Assembly: GCA_937127125.1 (NCBI GenBank)
Contig: CAKZLO010000008.1
Coordinates: 1-64,000, forward strand
Direction of reading: 5' to 3'
Source of the DNA: an uncultured Ardenticatenia bacterium
GTDB lineage: Bacteria; Chloroflexota; Anaerolineae; 4572-78; NAK82
DNA: 64,000 bases
Shown here piece by piece: positions 7,709 through 14,057 of the stretch (the first letter of the stretch is position 1; each line of letters begins with the position of its first letter). The position numbers and the translations under genes are program-made. A model generated the notes under the pieces. The model was not told the origin of the DNA. It worked only from the letters and a program-made list of their open reading frames with translations, and made no database searches.

Positions 7709-8995
7709 GTGCTGGACATCGCCTTCATTCGTACCCATCCCGAAGAGGTCAAAGAGGCACTCAAGAAGCTCAACACCGATGCACCGATCGACGAGATTCT
7801 GGCGCTCGATCAGCAGCGGCGCGCCTTGTTGCAAGAGACGGAAGCGCTGCGCGCGGAGCGCAATGCGGGTTCGCGGCAAATTGCTGTGCTGATGCGCGAG
7901 GGACGTCAGGCCGAGGCAGAGGCGCTCAAGGCTCACATGAGCGAAATCGGCGACCGAATCGCCCAGCTGGAGGAGATGCTGCGCCAGGTGGAGGCAGCGA
8001 GCTACGAGAAGCAGCTCTGGGTGCCCAATCTGCCCCATCCCAGCGTGCCCGTCGGCCCCGACGAATCGCACAACGTGGTGGTGCGCCAGTGGGGTACGCC
8101 GCGCACGTTCGACTTTGAGCCGCTGCCGCACTGGGATCTGGGCGAGACGCTGGGCATCATCGACTTTGAGCGTGGGGTGAAAATGAGCGGCACACGCTTC
8201 TTCGTGCTACGTGGAGAGGGCGCCAGCCTGCATCGGGCGCTGATCAACTTCTTCCTCGATGTGGGCATCCGCGAACATGGCTACACCGAGGTATATCCAC
8301 CCTTTATGGTGCATGAGGATGCCATGGTGTGCGCTGCGCACCTGCCCAAATTCCGCGACAACATGTACCACGACGCCGAGGAGGACTTCTGGTTTATTGG
8401 CACGGCCGAGGTGCCGTTGACCAATCTCTACCGCGATGAGATTCTCAGCCTGGAGCAGCTGCCCATCAAGCTGCTGGCGCACACACCCTGCTTTCGGCGC
8501 GAGAAGATGAGCGCGGGACGCGACGTGCGCGGCATCAAACGCGTCCACCAGTTTGAGAAGGTGGAGATGTACTGGATCACCACGCCTGAAACCAGCTACG
8601 ACGTGCTGGAACAGCTGGTCGCCGACGCCGAGGATCTCGTGCGACGGCTGGATCTCCCCTACCGCGTGGTGGAGATGTGCACCGGCGACTTGGGCTTTGC
8701 CGCCGCCAAGAAGTATGACGTAGAGGTCTGGTGTCCGGGCAGTCAGGAATGGCTGGAGATCAGCTCGTGCAGCAATGTGACCGATTTTCAATCGCGACGC
8801 GCCAACATCCGCTTCCGCCGTCAGCCCAAGGGTCGTCCCGAGTATGTGCATACGCTGAACGGATCGGGTCTCCCACCTGGGCGCGTGATGATCGCCATCA
8901 TGGAAAACTATCAGCAGCGTGACGGCAGCATCGTGGTGCCCGAGGTGCTGCGTCCGTACATGTATGGCCGAGAACGCATCATAGGACAGCCCTGA
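7709..8995 (+). CDS. serS: Serine-tRNA ligase
   Basis: Class II seryl-tRNA synthetase of 428 residues, normal for the family; it charges tRNA-Ser in the cytoplasm. The N-terminal half of about 105 residues is the charged, coiled-coil tRNA-binding arm. The catalytic part shows class II motif 1 (HRALINFFLDVGIREHGYTEV), the TxE serine-binding region (FWFIGTAEVPLTNLY), motif 2 (CFRREKMSAGRDVRGIKRVHQF) and motif 3 near the C-terminus (NGSGLPPGRVMIAIMENYQ). The GTG start at 7709 gives the expected VLDIAFIRTHPEEVK N-terminus and has GAGGGG 8 bp upstream. It appears to be monocistronic, with the ferritin promoter beginning right after its stop codon. Confidence 0.97.
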   Translation: MLDIAFIRTHPEEVKEALKKLNTDAPIDEILALDQQRRALLQETEALRAERNAGSRQIAVLMREGRQAEAEALKAHMSEIGDRIAQLEEMLRQVEAASYEKQLWVPNLPHPSVPVGPDESHNVVVRQWGTPRTFDFEPLPHWDLGETLGIIDFERGVKMSGTRFFVLRGEGASLHRALINFFLDVGIREHGYTEVYPPFMVHEDAMVCAAHLPKFRDNMYHDAEEDFWFIGTAEVPLTNLYRDEILSLEQLPIKLLAHTPCFRREKMSAGRDVRGIKRVHQFEKVEMYWITTPETSYDVLEQLVADAEDLVRRLDLPYRVVEMCTGDLGFAAAKKYDVEVWCPGSQEWLEISSCSNVTDFQSRRANIRFRRQPKGRPEYVHTLNGSGLPPGRVMIAIMENYQQRDGSIVVPEVLRPYMYGRERIIGQP

Positions 8996-8998
8996 CGT

Positions 8999-9036
8999 TT
9001 GCCTTTGTAACCCCAATTGGATATAGTATGTCCAAT
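8999..9036 (+). promoter_or_regulatory. Ferritin promoter with a palindromic operator over the -10 box
   Basis: TTGCCT (8999-9004), 17 bp, TATAGT (9022-9027). A 21-bp palindrome at 9016-9036 has arms ATTGGATAT and ATGTCCAAT around AGT (one mismatch in nine pairs) and covers the -10 box and the predicted start site. Such placement is typical of repressor operators. The sequence does not match the Fur, PerR or IdeR boxes I know, so the regulator is unknown. Confidence 0.5.
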
Positions 9037-9138
9037 GAGGACAGGCGAACGGTCTAGCAAGCGTTGCGCGCGTGAGCGTGTTCTCAGACTGTAGCAAGTT
9101 GCCTAGCGAATCGTCTATTAGGTGAAAGGAGACCGACA

Positions 9139-9645
9139 ATGTTAGCTAAATCCGTCCAGGACAAGATGAATGACCAGATCAAGCACGAGCTCTACTCGGC
9201 TTACTTTTATCTTTCTATGGCGGCCTACCTGGAGTCCAGCAGCTTACCCGGCGCGGCACACTGGATGCGGCTGCAGGCCCAGGAGGAAGTGGGGCACGCA
9301 ATGAAATTCTTCAACCACATTCACGACCGGGGTGGCCGTGTGACACTGCAAGCAATCGACCAACCGCCCACTGAGTTCAAAGGTTTGCTCGACGTCTTCG
9401 AGAAGACACTGGAACACGAGAAGAAGGTCACCGGTTTGATCAACGACCTCTATGCGCTGGCAGTTCAGGAAAAGGACTACGCCAGCCAGACCTTCTTGCA
9501 GTGGTTTGTGGATGAGCAGGTGGAGGAGGAGAAGAACGCTGAGCTGATTGTGCAGCAGGTCAAGATGATCGGCGATCAGCGGGGTGCCCTCTTTATGCTA
9601 GATAGACACCTGGGTGAGCGCGAGGCGGAGGAGGAAGAGGAGTAA
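9139..9645 (+). CDS. ftnA: Ferritin (bacterial non-haem type)
   Basis: A 168-residue ferritin-like four-helix bundle that would oxidise ferrous iron and store it in a 24-subunit shell. Ferroxidase ligands are visible in helix A (QIKHELYSAYFYLS, the Glu), helix B (QAQEEVGHAMKFF, Glu and His), helix C (EKTLEHEKKV) and helix D (FLQWFVDEQVEEE). The GHAMKFFNHI pattern is that of FtnA, not bacterioferritin. The C-terminal run EREAEEEEE is unusually acidic. Start ATG has GAAAGGAG 10 bp upstream. It follows serS but has its own promoter with a palindromic operator candidate, consistent with metal- or stress-dependent control. The leader is about 105 nt. Confidence 0.94.
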   Translation: MLAKSVQDKMNDQIKHELYSAYFYLSMAAYLESSSLPGAAHWMRLQAQEEVGHAMKFFNHIHDRGGRVTLQAIDQPPTEFKGLLDVFEKTLEHEKKVTGLINDLYALAVQEKDYASQTFLQWFVDEQVEEEKNAELIVQQVKMIGDQRGALFMLDRHLGEREAEEEEE

Positions 9646-9675
9646 GTGCCGTCCATAACCCGAGTCGCGCGTGTC

Positions 9676-9705
9676 CGTAGGGGCGCATTGAATTGCGCCC
9701 CTACG
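9676..9705. repeat. Perfect palindromic GTAGGGGCG-type repeat
   Basis: Two perfect 12-bp arms (CGTAGGGGCGCA / TGCGCCCCTACG) flank a 6-nt loop. There is no T-run after it on either strand, so it is not a standard terminator. Palindromes built on GTAGGGGCG...CGCCCCTAC are common dispersed repeats in some bacterial genomes. Only one clear copy is in this window, so repetitive status is an inference. Confidence 0.6.
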
Positions 9706-9822
9706 CGCGCGTCAGCCAGCGACCGGATCGGCAAGCGGTACACACTGCTCCCCTACGGTTGCGGCTCGGATGGATTTACCCGATCGCGCGTGTCAGAATA
9801 GGAGTGACGCGCCGCGTCATCT

Positions 9823-9873
9823 CCACTGCTGCTCCCTGCGCATAAGGCGATGCCGGGGAGCAGTGGCGTTTTT
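9823..9873 (+). terminator. Possible terminator between ferritin and the next gene
   Basis: An imperfect stem (CCACTGCT...AGCAGTGG with further internal pairing of CTCCC with GGGGAG) is followed by CGTTTTTA. It lies about 180 bp downstream of ferritin and 45 bp before the next promoter. The rest of the 360-bp gap (9646-10005) holds the palindromic repeat and no convincing gene. Confidence 0.4.
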
Positions 9874-9919
9874 ATGGCGCTCTGACGGGCCACGGGTGGC
9901 ACATCCACGGGTTGTGCGG

Positions 9920-9948
9920 TTGACAAAGTGCGCTTCCTGGGCTAGGAT
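9920..9948 (+). promoter_or_regulatory. Promoter of the 100-residue unknown protein
   Basis: TTGACA, 17 bp, TAGGAT, with the start codon about 57 bp downstream of the -10 box. Confidence 0.6.
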
Positions 9949-10005
9949 ATAGGCCAAAAGACGTAGTGCCTTGGCAGGAAATCTGCATGATCGGGGAAAC
10001 GACCT

Positions 10006-10308
10006 ATGGTAAAGCTGCTGATGAGCTGGGATATTCGACCGGGACGCGAGAGCGAATATTTCGAGTTTGTGGTGCGCGAGTATGCGCCCACGCTGACCCG
10101 CCTGGGCATTCAGCCCACTGAAGCCTGGTACACCATCTATGGGGATGGGCCCCAGATCCTCACGGGTGCCGTTACGGAGGACTTGCAGTCGATGCGCGCC
10201 GTGCTGGAAAGCGAAGAGTGGCTGGCCCTGCGCGAGAAACTCATGAAATATGTGACCAACTATCGTCAGAAAGTGGTGCAAGCAAGCGGGCGTTTCCAAC
10301 TGATGTAA
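10006..10308 (+). CDS. Small conserved-looking protein, possibly dimeric alpha/beta-barrel
   Basis: A 100-residue soluble protein I do not recognise by name. It begins MVKLLMSWDIRPGRESEYFEFVVREYAP. Together with the strand-helix-strand pattern, a middle strand around ILTGAVTEDL and a C-terminal EEWLALREKLMKYVTNYRQKV helix, this resembles small ferredoxin-like (ABM/NIPSNAP-type) domains. No cofactor or catalytic motif is evident. It has its own strong promoter and is convergent with the FmdB-type gene downstream. A strong hairpin separates the two. Reality as a gene is supported by composition, promoter and terminator; function is unknown. Confidence 0.7.
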   Translation: MVKLLMSWDIRPGRESEYFEFVVREYAPTLTRLGIQPTEAWYTIYGDGPQILTGAVTEDLQSMRAVLESEEWLALREKLMKYVTNYRQKVVQASGRFQLM

Positions 10309-10368
10309 TCGCCAGGGCATACGGAAGCTAGCGCAAGAGTGCATCCCTGTTGCCAGAATGATAGAAAA

Positions 10369-10406
10369 CAAGAGCGGGTTTCGCACCTGGCTGAAACCCG
10401 CTCTTG
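10369..10406 (-). terminator. Strong terminator between convergent genes
   Basis: A perfect 14-bp stem (CAAGAGCGGGTTTC / GAAACCCGCTCTTG) with a 10-nt loop. On the minus strand it is followed by TTTTCTAT, so it terminates the FmdB-type gene. On the plus strand there is no T-run, but the stem may still help end the gene upstream. Confidence 0.8.
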
Positions 10407-10426
10407 CTACATAAAAGGGGCCATCC

Positions 10427-10726
10427 TCATTTTTCCGTCTGGGTGGAAGCAGCTTTTTCTGTGGTTGCCTTGGCACCGTCAGTGTGTTCGCTCTTGTCCT
10501 TGCCGTTGGTGTCTTTAGAGTTGGAACCAGCGACGCCGAGCGAGGAGGTCTTGCGGTTGTCAGTTGAATAGAAGCCGGAGCCCTTAAAGACAATCCCCAC
10601 GGGCTGCAGGACACGCCGCACCGGCCCGTTGCACTCGGGGCATACCTGTAATGGGGCGTCCGAGAAATGCTGGAACCGCTCAAAGTGAAGGCCACACTGC
10701 TTGCATTTATACTCGTAGACTGGCAT
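10427..10726 (-). CDS. FmdB-family zinc-ribbon protein
   Basis: A 99-residue protein whose first 45 residues are the FmdB/CxxC-CxxC zinc ribbon: MPVYEYKCKQCG (Cys 8 and 11), CPEC (Cys 29 and 32), then the conserved RRVLQPVGIVFKGSGFYSTD. The tail is low-complexity and rich in Lys, Thr, Glu and Ser, as usual for the family. Members are called putative regulators, after a gene near formamidase; the molecular role is not established. Start ATG has GGGAGG 11 bp upstream. It has a good promoter and its own terminator, so it is a single-gene unit. Confidence 0.88.
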   Translation of the reverse strand: MPVYEYKCKQCGLHFERFQHFSDAPLQVCPECNGPVRRVLQPVGIVFKGSGFYSTDNRKTSSLGVAGSNSKDTNGKDKSEHTDGAKATTEKAASTQTEK

Positions 10727-10773
10727 AAGACGATCACCCTCCCTTTGTTCGACTTCCAGACATACAAACCCAT

Positions 10774-10802
10774 ATTATATTACCAAGGAGCTATTTTGGC
10801 AA
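10774..10802 (-). promoter_or_regulatory. Promoter of the FmdB-type gene
   Basis: Minus-strand TTGCCA, 17 bp, TATAAT; the start codon is about 48 bp downstream of the -10 box. Confidence 0.65.
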
Positions 10803-10903
10803 TTCTCGGGCAGGGCTCAGTTAAACATAGAATTGACAACAGGCGCAAGATGTGGTACATGATGTTTTATCATAACCCGAAGCGGAAAAAGGAAAGCTAC
10901 TCG

Positions 10904-10933
10904 TTGTTTTTTGTTTTATCGTTCTGGTATCCT
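10904..10933 (+). promoter_or_regulatory. Candidate promoter of the DksA/TraR-type gene
   Basis: TTGTTT, 18 bp, TATCCT in an AT-rich stretch 75-100 bp before the start codon. It diverges from the FmdB promoter. Confidence 0.3.
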
Positions 10934-11006
10934 TACATAGCATCAGCGTCGATGCCTGGCGATCTTCATAGTGCGTCGCAGGCTTCGAGGAAGAAGGGCT
11001 AGACGT

Positions 11007-11405
11007 ATGGTTGCAATGAAAAAGTTGCACAATATCGAAAAATTTCAACAGAACATCGAAAAGCTTCAGCAGGAGAAGGAACACCTTCTAAGCGAGATCG
11101 AGCGGCTGCGGGCTACTCTCAAGACGGAAGTGGATCCCGATGCCGACGAAGGTGACCCCGATCTGGTGGAGCGCGAGAAGGTCATCGCACTTATCAGCAC
11201 AATGGAGCATCGGCTAGAAGCTATTCAATATGCCCTCCGCCATGCGGAGGAGGGCAACTATGGCATCTGTGAGCGTTGCGGAGAGCCGATCGATCCGGCA
11301 CGCTTGGAGGCGATACCGGAGGCGACTCTGTGCATCCGATGCAAGACCATACTCGAGCGTCAGCCTCGCCCCGCACCTGCCACAGAAGAGACTCATTTCT
11401 TCTGA
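11007..11405 (+). CDS. DksA/TraR-family zinc-finger protein
   Basis: A 132-residue protein with a long charged coiled coil (about residues 5-80, rich in Glu, Gln and Lys) and a C-terminal four-cysteine finger, CERCGEPIDPARLEAI...LCIRC, followed by a Pro-rich tail. In this family the coiled coil enters the RNA polymerase secondary channel and modulates initiation, with ppGpp in the case of DksA. The DPDADEGDPDLVERE acidic patch is typical of the short TraR/YteA-like forms in Gram-positive-type bacteria. ATG 11007 is the first good start; an ATG three codons later is also possible. A shared terminator-like stem lies downstream. Confidence 0.85.
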   Translation: MVAMKKLHNIEKFQQNIEKLQQEKEHLLSEIERLRATLKTEVDPDADEGDPDLVEREKVIALISTMEHRLEAIQYALRHAEEGNYGICERCGEPIDPARLEAIPEATLCIRCKTILERQPRPAPATEETHFF

Positions 11406-11445
11406 CCCAACCGTCTTCGCCTTGTGCAATGGGATGAAGAAAAGA

Positions 11446-11476
11446 GTCCGCCCAGAGGAGAATTCCCTGGGCGGAC
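11446..11476. terminator. Bidirectional terminator between the dksA-like gene and tRNA-Pro
   Basis: Perfect 9-bp arms GTCCGCCCA / TGGGCGGAC. On the minus strand it is followed by TCTTTTCTTC (ending the tRNA transcript) and on the plus strand by CCTTTT (ending the DksA-like gene). Confidence 0.75.
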
Positions 11477-11484
11477 CCTTTTGG

Positions 11485-11558
11485 TCGGGGCGCGCGGATT
11501 TGAACCGCGGACCTCTTGAACCCCATTCAAGCACGCTACCAAACTGCGCTACGCCCCG
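11485..11558 (-). tRNA. tRNA-Pro (GGG anticodon)
   Basis: On the minus strand: acceptor stem CGGGGCG/CGCCCCG, D-arm GCGCAGTTTGGTAGCGTGC, anticodon stem CTTGA/TCAAG around ATGGGGT (anticodon GGG), T-arm with GGTTCAAATCC, discriminator A. CCA is not encoded. It is separated by 6 bp from a second tRNA-Pro and shares its promoter and terminator. Confidence 0.96.
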
Positions 11559-11564
11559 TCCCTG

Positions 11565-11639
11565 TCGGGAAGGCCAGATTTGAACTGGCGACCTCACGGT
11601 CCCGAACCGTGCGCGCTGACCGAGCTGCGCCACTTCCCG
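11565..11639 (-). tRNA. tRNA-Pro (CGG anticodon)
   Basis: On the minus strand: acceptor stem CGGGAAG/CTTCCCG, anticodon stem CACGG/CCGTG around TTCGGGA (anticodon CGG), T-arm with AGTTCAAATCT, discriminator A. It is first in a two-tRNA proline operon reading CCG and CCC codons. Confidence 0.96.
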
Positions 11640-11666
11640 CTGTGTGATAATTCTGCGAGCAATTCT

Positions 11667-11695
11667 ATTTTAATACAGCGCCATCTACCTGTCAA
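11667..11695 (-). promoter_or_regulatory. Promoter of the tRNA-Pro pair
   Basis: Minus-strand TTGACA, 17 bp, TAAAAT, about 28 bp before the first tRNA. It lies just after the hemerythrin-like gene's stop codon. Confidence 0.75.
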
Positions 11696-11701
11696 GCGCT
11701 A

Positions 11702-12379
11702 TTATTCCAGCAAGAATGGTCTCATCACTTGCCATTTTTCTTGCCACTCACCAGGCAGCTGCTCCTCCCTCGGCAGCGAGAGCATCGCGGCCAAAGAGGC
11801 TCGCTCAGCAGGGGGCAGATTGAAGAGCGCGAAGGGAATCACCAGATAGGGTGGCTGGAGATGGTGTCGCGTGTACTCAGCCAGCTGGCGGCAAAGATGG
11901 TTGTGTTCTTCCGGAGACAGGTGTTGTGCCAACCGCTCGGCTGTGAAATGCTGTTCCTCCGCTTTGAAGTGGGGAGACCAACCCTCAGCGAGGCGTTCGG
12001 CACAGTGGTGCAGCCCGCCCAGCTGCCCTGCTTCTAACGTGCCAGACACCAGCCCATTGGCTACGGTTGCGACATGGTTGACCAATGGCACCATGGCCTT
12101 GTGCTGACGTATCAGCATCGCATATGGCGCTTCCGGAAGGCGTGTCTGCAGGAATGGAAACATAAGCTCCTCCTCAGCGCTATGATGCGCATGCAAGAAG
12201 GAGGCAAAGCTTTGCACATAGCAAGCGAAGCCTTCACGTGTGGCGGCATCGGGGAAACCCTCTGCACCAAACTTTGGGCAACTCTGCCCGATAACCTGGA
12301 GCGCCCGCGTGATGATCCGGTGGGACAGGGTCAAATGGAGTGCTAGGTTCGCTGTGCCTTTCTCTGTCGTCTCTGTCAT
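11702..12379 (-). CDS. Hemerythrin-like (HHE) domain protein
   Basis: A 225-residue helical protein with hemerythrin-type iron ligands spread over four helices: an N-terminal LTLSHRIITR, then FLHAHHSAEEELMFP (the HHxxEE signature), LIRQHKAM and HFKAEEQHF. Such domains bind a di-iron centre and sense or carry O2 or NO, or help in iron handling. No extra signalling domain is fused. AGGAG lies 8 bp upstream of the ATG. It follows the 445-residue exported protein by 34 bp on the same strand, so the two are probably cotranscribed. Ferritin is 2.6 kb away on the other strand, a loose iron theme at most. Confidence 0.82.
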   Translation of the reverse strand: MTETTEKGTANLALHLTLSHRIITRALQVIGQSCPKFGAEGFPDAATREGFACYVQSFASFLHAHHSAEEELMFPFLQTRLPEAPYAMLIRQHKAMVPLVNHVATVANGLVSGTLEAGQLGGLHHCAERLAEGWSPHFKAEEQHFTAERLAQHLSPEEHNHLCRQLAEYTRHHLQPPYLVIPFALFNLPPAERASLAAMLSLPREEQLPGEWQEKWQVMRPFLLE

Positions 12380-12413
12380 TCACTGCTCCTGTTCCTCATT
12401 TGTGCATCTCTAT

Positions 12414-13751
12414 TCATTCCATCTTAGTGAGTGCTGTGCGAGTGGCATAGATCTCCACACGTGCCGGCGCCGCAGAGACCACTATGGGCACCTCCGCTGT
12501 CACCTCACCCTGGGCCGGCACTGCTTCCAGCGCAGTGTGACCACCTCCGATGATGTTGCCCACCGCGTCGTATGCCACTGCAGAAAGATGCAACTGCATC
12601 ACACGTTGCGGATAGGGATTGATCAAGCGGCCGGTCGCTCGTGGCTGTGCCTCATCATCCTGGTAGACTGCGTCCACGACTCGGAAGGGTGGAACGCTGG
12701 CCGAAAGCTGATACTTGCGCGGCAGCACCAACGCCTCCACGCGCGCAATGCGTTCTTCCCCCTCAAGTGGCAGGCTGCCCCCAATCCCCAGCTTTTCACC
12801 CGGCAGCACTATCTCCAACCGACCAGCATCGGTGGCCAGCACCTCTCCTGCAGCGCTGTACGCCGTCACGTGGTAGTAAATCTCACGCACCACCAATGTA
12901 TCGTTGGGGTTTTCCAGCAGGAAGGCATAGCCGAGCTGGTCATCGCGCTGTCCGAAGCCCTGCTGGCCGAGCACCAGTGCACGACCACCCGGAGGCAGGC
13001 CTTCGTTGGGCCACGTCACGCTGGATTGGTCGGAGAAGTCGGGATACAGCTCCACGCGTGCCACGTTGGATGCACGGTTCAGCGACGTGATCACCCCCAA
13101 CGAGCGATTAGCTGGAATGAACGCCAAAAGGGCAAAACCACCACCGACGATTCTGTCATCAGCGTCATAGGCGACGGCAGACACGCGCAAATCGGTGATG
13201 TCGCGCTCGAAGGGATTGTTGATCACCCCAGAGACGGTCGCGTCGGGCGCAGCATCATAGCGCACATGCTCGACAGAGAGGAACGGACTTGACCGCACGG
13301 CTGCCAATTCACCCGCTCGCAGCTGTACCGAGAGGTTCGCCACCCGCGCCGACTCTGTCACAAACAATGTACCGCCAATTCCCAACGTTTGTCCGGGCAT
13401 CACGAGCACAATCGAGCCACCATCAGAGGCAAGCACATTGTTCTCGGCGTCGCGTGCGACGACCCGATAGGCTGAGCTCTGCAAGGCACGCTTTGCATCG
13501 CTGTTGCGCACCAAAAAGGCATAGCCCACCCGCACACTGGAGGTAGTTCCCGGCGTCTCTTCCTGGCCGAACCCCTGATCAACCAGCTGGAGTGCGCCAT
13601 CCGCCTGGCCAGGAGTGAGCTCCGTGAGCGGGAGATCTTTGCGTTCCGCAGTGGATTGAAACATGGGGGTCACCACGTTCGCTACGGTTATGACCAGCAC
13701 GAAGGCCACTAATAACCAAAAGTATTCCTTACTCACCAGCGATTTTTTCAT
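12414..13751 (-). CDS. Membrane-anchored protein with an internal duplication
   Basis: A 445-residue protein I cannot name. An N-terminal hydrophobic segment (about residues 12-30) anchors or exports it. The rest is a tandem duplication of a unit of about 180 residues. The first copy has QGFGQEE, VGYAFLVRN, ENNVLASDGG and LVMPGQTLGIGGTLFV; the second has QGFGQRD, LGYAFLLENP, AGEVLATDAG and IVLPGEKLGIGGSLPL. Each copy is followed by a beta-sandwich-like VSAVAYDAD / LSAVAYDAV module with IVGGG or IIGGG. The pattern recalls FxLYD-type extracytoplasmic domains. No catalytic residues stand out. It is the first gene of a unit with the hemerythrin-like gene. Confidence 0.72.
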   Translation of the reverse strand: MKKSLVSKEYFWLLVAFVLVITVANVVTPMFQSTAERKDLPLTELTPGQADGALQLVDQGFGQEETPGTTSSVRVGYAFLVRNSDAKRALQSSAYRVVARDAENNVLASDGGSIVLVMPGQTLGIGGTLFVTESARVANLSVQLRAGELAAVRSSPFLSVEHVRYDAAPDATVSGVINNPFERDITDLRVSAVAYDADDRIVGGGFALLAFIPANRSLGVITSLNRASNVARVELYPDFSDQSSVTWPNEGLPPGGRALVLGQQGFGQRDDQLGYAFLLENPNDTLVVREIYYHVTAYSAAGEVLATDAGRLEIVLPGEKLGIGGSLPLEGEERIARVEALVLPRKYQLSASVPPFRVVDAVYQDDEAQPRATGRLINPYPQRVMQLHLSAVAYDAVGNIIGGGHTALEAVPAQGEVTAEVPIVVSAAPARVEIYATRTALTKME

Positions 13752-13807
13752 CGCGCTCTCCAGCCGTATCGCGCTTCCTGGTGGGGCAACGCGTTCATCC
13801 TCCTATC

Positions 13808-13836
13808 ATATTATCCCATCGGTGTGCAATGCACAA
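13808..13836 (-). promoter_or_regulatory. Candidate promoter of the duplicated-domain protein
   Basis: Minus-strand TTGTGC, 17 bp, TAATAT, about 57 bp upstream of the start codon. The opposite side of this 306-bp gap carries the ABC importer promoter. Confidence 0.45.
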
Positions 13837-13845
13837 GCGTCAGAC

Positions 13846-13973
13846 GTTGCCCGAGGATACATCGTAGTTGCCCGAAAACAGGCTCGATTGCATCGTGCTC
13901 TTCAGAGCCCGGCCACTTTGTCCAGAGGGATTGCGACTTTGTCCTTGACATTTCGCTTTTGTCGCGATATGAT
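13846..13973 (+). promoter_or_regulatory. ABC importer promoter with helically phased upstream repeats
   Basis: TTGACA (13945-13950), 17 bp, TATGAT (13968-13973), a near-perfect promoter about 85 bp before the binding-protein gene. Upstream, GTTGCCCGA occurs at 13846 and 13867 (21 bp apart), and ACTTTGTCC occurs at 13915 and 13936 (21 bp apart). A diverged CTTTTGTC follows one turn-pair later, inside the spacer. Repeats every two helical turns suggest a cooperatively bound regulator. No cobalamin riboswitch is present in the leader. Confidence 0.6.
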
Positions 13974-14057
13974 TATTCAATGTTTGACTAATGGACTGTC
14001 GTGACTCTCGGGCACGGCATAGTGACTAATCCGTTCACGCTTAGGAGGTAGACTACC

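Noticed and set aside
8731-8922. Short plus-strand frame inside serS
   Set aside because: It is out-of-frame shadow sequence within a conserved gene.
13974-14057. Cobalamin riboswitch upstream of the chelate importer
   Set aside because: The leader is only about 80 nt and lacks the B12-box type conserved segments.
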